Assembly (NCBI GenBank): GCA_014607495.2
Contig: CP053152.1
Location: 6,324,001 to 6,388,000, forward strand
Reading direction: 5' to 3'
From: Carposina sasakii
Taxonomy: Eukaryota > Arthropoda > Insecta > Lepidoptera > Carposinidae
DNA: 64,000 bases
Below the pieces are notes generated by a model, which saw only the letters and a program-made list of their open reading frames with translations, was not told where the DNA came from and searched no databases. The position numbers were made by a program, and so were the translations under genes. Below are positions 57,795 through 64,000 of this stretch, one piece after another; positions within the stretch are counted from its first letter, which is position 1; the number at the start of each line of letters is the position of its first letter.

Positions 57795-57920
57795 ATGGAT
57801 GAGGAATATCATGAAAGTAGAAGAAGCGAAAGAGTGTGCCAGGACCGTAGCAAGTGGAGATAATATCACATATTACGAGTATGTGATCTCTGCCTATCCT
57901 TCCGGGAAAGAGGCGTGATT
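57795..57920 (+). mobile_element. 3' fragment of the TATG-tailed LINE
   Basis: ATGAAAGTAGAAGAAGCGAA, AGGACCGTAGCAAGTGGAGA, GTGATCTCTGCCTATCCTTC and GGGAAAGAGGCGTGATT match the end of the LINE at 26270-26365. About 20 bp containing ATCACATA-N7-TATGTGAT interrupts it at 57861-57883. Confidence 0.65.
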
Positions 57921-57929
57921 TTATGTAGG

Positions 57930-58805
57930 CATGTATATATTTATATTTATTTTATTTCAGGAGCAACACTAAACTAGACGTACCAAAGTAGTATCTTTGT
58001 TCTCGAGCTAGTTCAGGTTAAAGTCTCGGGTCAAAGAGATAGACATACATTGATATCCTTTTAAGTGAAAATGGACATGATTAGTATAGGTTGTAAGCTC
58101 TCTTTTGTAACACAACACCCTTCTACACGATCGAATTGTCTGTCATTCATTCTATCCGACTATGTGGTTGGTTAGGTCAAAATATCCTCTGCGATACCTA
58201 TTATATTATATCTTGATTAATTCAATCCAGTGAAAGGTATAATATCTATAGCAAATTCTTTTGTATCCATGGAGGCGAATCTTGCTTTATGATCTCTTGT
58301 GTAAGATCTTTTACTTTTACTTTTACTTTTATTACAAACGAGAAACTTTCTTACCCGTACATGTTAAAATATGCAAAGAAATGTGTCTTTTTTTTACTAA
58401 TGAAGCCTAGCAAAGGAGCATAGTTTATTATATTCAATGGTGCAAACTTATCTAACATCTTTTTATTCGGCAGGTAGGGATTTTTACTCTCAGGAGAGTG
58501 AAGTTTTCAATGCAGTTCCTACATTTTCATGATTACTTACGGGTACGTCGATAACGCAGTCGACCGAATGTCTGGTAGTGTAATAGTTGATTAGATTACC
58601 TACTCATGGAATTCTACCTTGAGCAAGATTCGCACAAATATATTCAGTGTTTGGGAGGATTACGAAAACACAATATTTATACGGAATCTATTTGCTATCA
58701 ATATTACACTGGGACTGTTTGCGCTAGTATTATTTTGGTGATGCGTACCGAATATGAAATGCCGAATTATTTGAATTCAATTGAGAGGATACTTTACACT
58801 TTATA
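57930..58805. other. AT-rich intergenic DNA
   Basis: Nothing recognised beyond a short CTTTTA repeat near 58310-58330. Confidence 0.4.
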
Positions 58806-58811
58806 TCTCTG

Positions 58812-59022
58812 ATTCATCATCATCATCAGCCTATTGCAGTCCACTGCTAGACGTAGGCCTGCCCCAGGGCACGCCACAAGACTGCCATGGGGGGTATTTG
58901 CCCATAGACACCACGCTGGGCAGGCGGGTTGGTGACCGCAGTTTGTATTTTGGACTATGTTGTCAACACGGGAGGCGCTGCTGACCACCTCCCGCCCCCC
59001 ACGGGCAGACATGAGGAATATC
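58812..59022 (-). mobile_element. RTE-like LINE 3' fragment
   Basis: Reverse orientation, from CATCATCATCAGCCTATTGC through CCATGGGGGGTATTTGCCCA to CCCCCACGGGCAGACATG. Confidence 0.7.
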
Positions 59023-59820
59023 TCTGATTAATGAGCTTTAATGCTTGGGTGTGAATTATTCCAGTCACGAAGAGGAGTAAGAATCGAAAACAAATTAAAA
59101 CTGATGCTTTAGTTGAACCCATGCGTAATAGATTCAATTTAACTTTAATAGAAGTTAATTAAAAATTCCCTAGTTCATAGATTTCCAGTCAGCTGTTCAC
59201 GTCTGGCTTTATGTTTGCATAAAAGTTACTTCGCTCTTTCTCCGTGGAGAATAGAACGGGCAGTGGTACAATGAGCTACAAACTTCAGTATTTTAACTAA
59301 AATCTTTATACGTAGATAAACCGCTTTATTCCCTAGAAAACTAAATGTAAGATCTAGAGTGATGGCTAAGTTTGATGTAATTCAGATAAATGAACTCAGC
59401 TTAATTCCAGAAATTGTAGATAGGTAGTACTCGTAATTAAACTTTACTCATACTACTTTCAGAAACTCAATTTTCTTCAGTAGTATATATTACACATGGT
59501 TGAGTAGTTTTCACGTGTCATATAAAAAATCTCACTCTTAAAACATATTGATCAGCGAAGTTGGATAGTCTCCAAAGCCTTGATCATAAAACGGAATTGG
59601 CTATTATCGGCTTTTGATGCGAAGTATTCGAAGCTTCCCCAAATCGGATATGTACATAATATTAGCGAGATCGTAATAAAAATATCGAGAGGTAAAACAG
59701 CAGATTTTCAAGAATCAGTAATTAATTATACAATAATACAGGACCGATGACTTAAAGAGGACGGCTGGTCGTGACTGGATGGCAAAAACGGGAAATCGAG
59801 CCATGTGGCATATATCCATA
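59023..59820. other. AT-rich intergenic DNA
   Basis: Nothing recognised; the left flank of the LTR element. The bases before the LTR are CCATA (59816-59820), half of any target duplication. Confidence 0.4.
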
Positions 59821-60103
59821 TGACGTAGATGGGTCGAATGGCGTGCCGTTAGGTGTGTCCGACATCTTCCAAAATCCGAAATAAAGAATGCGGCGTGTAG
59901 TAAACAAGCTTAATTAGGAATCACAAACACTTTCACTGTATCTACGCACAAGATTACTAGGATTCTAGCGGATAACGTAGAAACGTGGTAAGTACAAGAC
60001 AGAGGCTGATTAGCACCCGTGCTTCGCTCGACAGACGCAACAAGCAAGCGACGAATACCCTCCGGCTCAATTCAAACGACCCGGTGGTCGTTGTAAATCT
60101 ACA
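59821..60103 (-). repeat. 3' LTR
   Basis: 283 bp. On the minus strand it begins TGTAGATTTACAACGACC and ends CCCATCTACGTCA, with TG...CA ends and short inverted termini (TGTAGAT/ATCTACGTCA). Positions 59821-60061 are identical to 63760-64000. The LTR contains the gag start codon and its first codons (MSDTPNGTPFDPST). Confidence 0.85.
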
Positions 60104-60594
60104 GTGGCGCCCTCTCAGTACTCTGTCTTGTCTTTACCCAAGTGACAGCTGTCCTCAAGTCAGTGATAGCTGTCGACTTGACGTTTCTAACTTCAACGAT
60201 TGAAAATAGATGGCGTTGGAGATCCGACTGTAGGATATGACATCTTGATCTCCGACACGGCCATTTTGACAACTCACGCGTCCTCGCGTGGGGTTTCTGG
60301 AAAGAAAGAGGATTTTGCAAAGTAACATGTCTCACGCTCGGTCTTTCTGACCATTGGGACAGTAAAAACTTCATTTAAACGTTACTAAACCTTTATTTCA
60401 AACGAACCAATATCATCATAATCAAAATTGAAAATCATTTTACTATACCAAATTGTTACAAATTTACTTGCATACTATTAAACAAAGAAATCGACTATAA
60501 TCGTCACACACAAGGTAAATAATTCCAAAACTAGGCTACAGTATACACAATCCATATAGAGTAACGTCAGTCAAGTAAGTCTAGTTGCTTCAAT
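60104..60594 (-). other. Non-coding 3' region of the LTR element
   Basis: No ORF on the element's coding strand. Immediately before the 3' LTR the minus strand reads ACTGAGAGGGCGCCAC, a short purine-rich stretch that could serve as polypurine tract. Confidence 0.45.
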
Positions 60595-60599
60595 CTAGC

Positions 60600-60800
60600 A
60601 ACTCTTGGAAACTTCCATCCAGCTTCCGTAAACCAGTCTAGTCACTTCCATCCAGTGACTCTTGGAAACTTCCATCCAGCTTCCGTATACCAGTCTAGTC
60701 ACTTCCATCCAGTGACTCTTGGAAACTTCCATCCAGCTTCCGTATACCAGTCTAGTCACTTCCATCCAGTGACTCTTGAATACCTCTATCCGGTATCCGT
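60600..60800 (-). repeat. 57-bp tandem repeat, about 3.5 units
   Basis: AAACTTCCATCCAGCTTCCG recurs at 60609, 60666 and 60723, exactly 57 bp apart, with a degenerate unit after it. Each unit also has the internal echo CACTTCCATCCAG. 57 is 19 codons, so a 72-codon minus-strand ORF (60595-60813) stays open, but it is probably non-coding. Confidence 0.85.
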
Positions 60801-60828
60801 AAACCACTCTCAATCAGTCAACTCAACA

Positions 60829-61626
60829 TTAATTAGAACATGACGGTCCATCCCCGTCAAGTTCGCACAGATTATCATCACGGTCACATGTCAGCATGTC
60901 ATTGGTAATGTCATTCGCAGGCATTCGCCTAAGTCTGTCATGTGCGTACTTATAGGTTCTATTGGAATTAAGGGCTTTAAGAACATAACGATTACCTTCA
61001 AGTACCTCCGATACCCTAAAAGGACCTCTATACTTCGGATCAATTAATCGAATTTCGAGTTCACCTGTAGTTACACGAGTTTTTGGCAAACCTGTTGTAA
61101 AATAACTGGAATATTCACCTAAAATAGTTAAAAGATCTGACTTTTTACAAGAGGGTATATCTGTGTCAACATTACTAAAGTCGTTACTGATACTAGAATC
61201 GGTTAAAACGTCACAATTTAAAACTGTCAAATTATTTTGTTTTGAAATGCTAAAATTATTTGTTGACAAGTTAATAACGAAGCCTTGACTCAATATTTCA
61301 CGACCTAGCATAATATCACTACGCATATACACATCGGGTAAAACATGTAATAAAAGTTCTAAACAATAATCATTAATTTCAACATTACACAGTATTTGCT
61401 GGGTGCTGAATACACTGGTTTGACCAATTCCCGTTAGAGAGACAGTTTTAGCAATTCTTTTACCATTGAAACTTGATGCAACGCTTTCTTTTATTAGTGA
61501 ACACTCAGCACCCGAATCAAAATGAAAATCATAAAATCTACCTTGATTATTAAGAGCGCCGGTCGGTGGTAAAGCGGTAAGTGCAACTATCTTTCGTGGA
61601 TTCGGACGAATTTGACCTCGGCGCAC
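60829..61626 (-). pseudogene. Chimeric ORF: RT edge, second protease, integrase C-terminus
   Basis: 265 codons. Residues 1-22 (RRGQIRPNPRKIVALTALPP) are the RT segment following the KCSFLK block. From about residue 24 it switches to a retroviral-type aspartic protease: FHFDSGAECSLIKES (catalytic Asp37-Ser-Gly) and DIMLGREIL (105-112). The protease-RT spacer follows, to EIRLIDP. At residue 198 it switches again to the integrase C-terminal domain, KYRGPFRVSEVL and YAHDRLRRMP. The protease is clearly related to but different from that in 62197-63846, so it comes from another member of the family. Its gag, the rest of RT, RNase H and the integrase catalytic core are absent. An in-frame TAA (about 61651) separates this ORF from the RT upstream. 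It probably arose by template switching between two element RNAs; no independent function is expected. Confidence 0.8.
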
Positions 61627-61650
61627 CTCGAAGCCTAGGTACTCTACTTT

Positions 61651-62079
61651 TTATTTCAGGAATGAGCACTTTTTAGGATTTAACGAAAATCCCTTCCCAG
61701 AAAGAACTTCTAATACTACCTTTAGTCTATCGAAAGCTTCGTCGATGTTACTGGCCACAACTAGCACGTCATCCATGTACACTACAACGTACTTGTTCAC
61801 GAGATCGCCTAGAGCATGTATGAGAGCACGTTGAAACACTGCAGGAGCATTTTTCAAACCGAAGGGCATAGTAAGGTACTCATACTGACCTTCAGTTGTC
61901 ACGAATGCTGTGCGCTCTATGGACTCCGACTCGATAGGGATCTGGTGAAATCCCGATGCTAAATCGAAAATTGTAAAAAAATGTCCTCCGTGCAACCTAG
62001 CAATCTGTTCAGATATGAGTGGTAAAGGAAAACGGTCAGCAACGGTGTTATCGTTCAACTCCCTATAATCGACACACAT
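61651..62079 (-). pseudogene. Ty3/gypsy RT palm fragment
   Basis: 142 codons from MCVDYRELN to KKCSFLK. RT motifs are in order: DYRELND, FPLPLISEQI, FFTIFDLASGFHQIPI (first catalytic Asp), YLTMPFGLKNAPAVFQ, and the catalytic VVVYMDDVLV box. In intact elements RT copies the RNA genome in the particle. Upstream RT coding (EINELL-type region to LLVKKK) continues in another frame to about 62200: a run of nine A on the coding strand (62097-62105) carries a frameshift. Downstream, a TAA ends it before VEYLGFEV. So it is broken at both sides, and the thumb, connection and RNase H are lost. Confidence 0.85.
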
Positions 62080-62196
62080 TCTATCTGAACCGTCTTTTTT
62101 TTTACCAAAAGTATCGGGCTTGCGAACGGTGAAGAACTAGGTCTAATTACCTTAGCATTAAGCAGCTCGTTGATCTTGCCCCTCACAATCTGACGT

Positions 62197-63846
62197 TCAT
62201 CTGGGGTCAGCCTGTATGGGCGACGATTTACCGTCTACGAGCCGTATCTGCATAGGTTCAGTGTCAGCAGGAGAAGTAGGTGTACCGGTAATGAAACTAA
62301 GCTTGAACCGTTCTAAAATCTCAATCAACCTAGGTCTGTATTCATTACTAACGTCAGTATCTACCAAGTCAAGGTCTATACCATTATTTGCAACTACATC
62401 ACATGATTCGACTATGTTAATTTTCTCGAAACGTACTTTATCTACCGACATATGTACAGTCAAACCGATAGCTAGAATTTCACGTCCGATCATAATGTTG
62501 TATCGCAAACAATGGTCAGGTAAAACATGAAGGAGTATCTCAAAGTTAATATTGTCAATGTCAATTGTCGTTAAAATTTGCATGGTCGAGGCTATAGAAG
62601 TTTGTCCTATACCAGTCATAGAAACATTGTCATAAATTCGCTTACCACTAAATTTCAAAGCAATCGATTCTTTAACTAAGGAACACTCTGAACCTGAGTC
62701 GTAAGTAAATGGGAATGACTCACCAGAGTGACGCAGAGAACCCGAAGGCGCATTCACAATGCACACGTCTACTCGCTTTTCCTTAGCTGGATCAGTTCCA
62801 GTGCCGCCGCCGGTACCGTTGTTCCCCTCCTTGATTTTCCTCTTCGGGCAGTCGGATGCATAGTGGCCTTGTTCCCGGCAGTTGAAGCAGGTGATGCGAT
62901 CGGTTCTCCCTGTAGGTTGGTTGGTCGAGTTATGGTCCCCGTGAAAGGAACTGTGTTTGGACCGGTCATCTTGCTTCTTCGAATTGGCTTTGTTGCGACA
63001 TTGAAGAGATTTGTGGCCTAGTTGTCCACAATTAAAGCACTTGATGGTCACAGCAGATCCATTAGGTCGGTTTCTTTTTAGGTCGGGTCCATCACGATAA
63101 ATACTTGATGAATAACTTCTCTTCAGGAACGAGACAGCCTTCAGTTCCTTTTGTAAATGGTTACGCGTCTTGATATCAGTCGTTATAGCAATCCTCTGAA
63201 CACGTGGCTCTTGTTTTGAAATATGAGCTAAGACAGTGGCTGTTGCTATCTGTTCTGTAGTCAGTCCATTCCACCTTGCCATTAAGGATGTTATGAGGGT
63301 AGCGGCGTATGAGGCCAGGCACTCGTTATCTCTCGGTTTCTTGTCGTGCATACTGATGAGAAAGGAAGCAGCAGTTTCAGGACAGTCATACCTTGCTACG
63401 AAAAGCTCCTTAAAATCGGCCCACGTCATATTAGGAAACGATATTGAAGACAGCCAAGATGATGCTTCGCCCTTGAGTGCGTGGCTTAACGCGATCATCA
63501 GAGAAGATCCATGGCGATGTCGATCTGTGATACACATGTCCGCGGTCGTTATCCAAGCTCGGGCGTCGATGTCTCTTTTCTCTGGGTCGAAATCAGGAAG
63601 GCGAATAGAGTCCGAAGATGCAGGTAGTTTTATTGCTTGCACCAACGCCAGAAAATTTTGATTTTGTTGCTCGAAGAGAAGACGCCATTTTTCTTCGCTC
63701 GAGTCACTATTTGAAGCACGTGTTTCATGTGGGTGATCCGGGTTGCATCCCACTTCTGATGACGTAGATGGGTCGAATGGCGTGCCGTTAGGTGTGTCCG
63801 ACATCTTCCAAAATCCGAAATAAAGAATGCGGCGTGTAGTAAACAA
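62197..63846 (-). CDS. Gag-protease polyprotein of the LTR element
   Basis: 549 codons open. The likely start is Met15 (MSDTPNG, at about 63804), which lies inside the LTR; the first 14 codons are probably 5' UTR. The capsid-like region (residues 80-240) has WLSSISFPNMTWADFKELF and a Glu/Arg-rich helical stretch. Two CCHC zinc knuckles follow, CFNCGQLGHKSLQC (270-283) and CFNCREQGHYASDC (320-333), typical of nucleocapsid RNA binding. An aspartic protease comes next: FTYDSGSECSLVKES (Asp383-Ser-Gly) and IMIGREIL. Gag and protease are in one frame without a shift site. The ORF ends just after the protease-RT spacer (MQIRLVDG), where a frameshift near 62235 breaks the run into RT. Gag and protease look intact, so this copy may still make particles. 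Confidence 0.85.
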   Translation of the reverse strand: MFTTRRILYFGFWKMSDTPNGTPFDPSTSSEVGCNPDHPHETRASNSDSSEEKWRLLFEQQNQNFLALVQAIKLPASSDSIRLPDFDPEKRDIDARAWITTADMCITDRHRHGSSLMIALSHALKGEASSWLSSISFPNMTWADFKELFVARYDCPETAASFLISMHDKKPRDNECLASYAATLITSLMARWNGLTTEQIATATVLAHISKQEPRVQRIAITTDIKTRNHLQKELKAVSFLKRSYSSSIYRDGPDLKRNRPNGSAVTIKCFNCGQLGHKSLQCRNKANSKKQDDRSKHSSFHGDHNSTNQPTGRTDRITCFNCREQGHYASDCPKRKIKEGNNGTGGGTGTDPAKEKRVDVCIVNAPSGSLRHSGESFPFTYDSGSECSLVKESIALKFSGKRIYDNVSMTGIGQTSIASTMQILTTIDIDNINFEILLHVLPDHCLRYNIMIGREILAIGLTVHMSVDKVRFEKINIVESCDVVANNGIDLDLVDTDVSNEYRPRLIEILERFKLSFITGTPTSPADTEPMQIRLVDGKSSPIQADPR

Positions 63847-64000
63847 GCTTAATTAGGAATCACAAACACTTTCACTGTATCTACGCACAAGATTACTAGG
63901 ATTCTAGCGGATAACGTAGAAACGTGGTAAGTACAAGACAGAGGCTGATTAGCACCCGTGCTTCGCTCGACAGACGCAACAAGCAAGCGACGAATACCCT
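63760..64000 (-). repeat. 5' LTR, truncated by the window end
   Basis: 241 bp identical to 59821-60061; 42 bp remain outside the window. Directly inside it the minus strand reads TCAGAAGTGGGATG, the position of a tRNA primer-binding site. It looks like a tRNA-Leu 3' region as I recall it, but this was not checked. Confidence 0.85.

Larger units (their letters stand above)
59821..64000 (-). mobile_element. Ty3/gypsy-type LTR retrotransposon, mosaic interior, cut by window end
   Basis: Minus-strand element with its 3' LTR at 59821-60103 and its 5' LTR starting at 63760 and running past the window end (expected end near position 64042). Reading order on the minus strand is gag and protease (63846-62197), RT palm (62105-61651), then an ORF (61626-60829) with the RT thumb start, a second protease and the integrase C-terminus, then a 57-bp tandem repeat and the 3' LTR. 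RNase H, most of integrase and any env are missing. The LTRs are identical over all 241 shared bases, so insertion was recent, and the element must have depended on proteins from elsewhere. Confidence 0.85.

Noticed and set aside
60600..60800. 57-bp repeat as a CRISPR array
   Set aside because: Units are contiguous with no unique spacers, and it lies inside a eukaryotic LTR element.
62216..63661. Plus-strand ORFs within the LTR element
   Set aside because: Shadows of the Gag-protease frame; no motifs.

Overview
The window looks like repeat-dense, AT-rich intergenic DNA from a moth or butterfly (Lepidoptera). This is inferred from the repeat content, not from a host marker gene. The signs are: many non-autonomous Helitron ends (GC hairpin then CTAG before T); a Zenon/CR1-like LINE whose 3' tail is an ATTCAA repeat; a second LINE ending in TATG repeats; RTE-like fragments ending in GGCTGATGATGATGA; tRNA-headed SINEs; and Tc1/mariner-type MITEs flanked by TA. 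There is no bacterial-style gene packing, no CRISPR array, no rRNA and no convincing functional tRNA.

Layout. 1-3.3 kb: AT-rich DNA, an RTE fragment, and a SINE carrying two nested MITEs. 3.3-5.3 kb: the only candidate host-type gene, on the minus strand. Its two ORFs can be joined in frame by a consensus splice pair, giving a predicted 437-residue protein with an acidic N-terminus, Ser/Thr-rich 12-residue repeats and a C2H2-type finger; the intron carries a SINE. 5.4-16.6 kb: MITEs and Helitron derivatives, one with the C-terminus of the Helitron helicase. 16.9-19.4 kb: a 5'-truncated LINE with an intact 487-residue reverse transcriptase (RT) ORF. 20.5-22.3 kb: hairpin MITE, non-autonomous PIF/Harbinger-like element, SINE and MITE. 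25.3-26.4 kb: a broken LINE with 12-bp target duplications. 27-44 kb: SINEs, MITEs and Helitron pieces in otherwise featureless DNA. 44.6-46.6 kb: decayed LINE and Ty3/gypsy RT pieces. 49-51.4 kb: a tandem duplication and a large inverted repeat. 53-59 kb: more SINE, MITE and RTE pieces. 59.8-64.0 kb: a young LTR retrotransposon on the minus strand, cut by the window end.

Most notable objects. (1) The LTR element has identical LTRs over all visible bases, yet inside it is a mosaic: gag-protease, part of RT, a second diverged protease, then only the integrase tail. It probably arose by template switching and was moved with help from another element. (2) The spliced C2H2/repeat gene. (3) A SINE family sharing its 3' tail with the TATG-tailed LINE in the same window. 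(4) Several long inverted repeats and a compact hairpin with 22-nt arms that could form double-stranded RNA if transcribed. Family names come from recognising motifs by eye; no database search was run.
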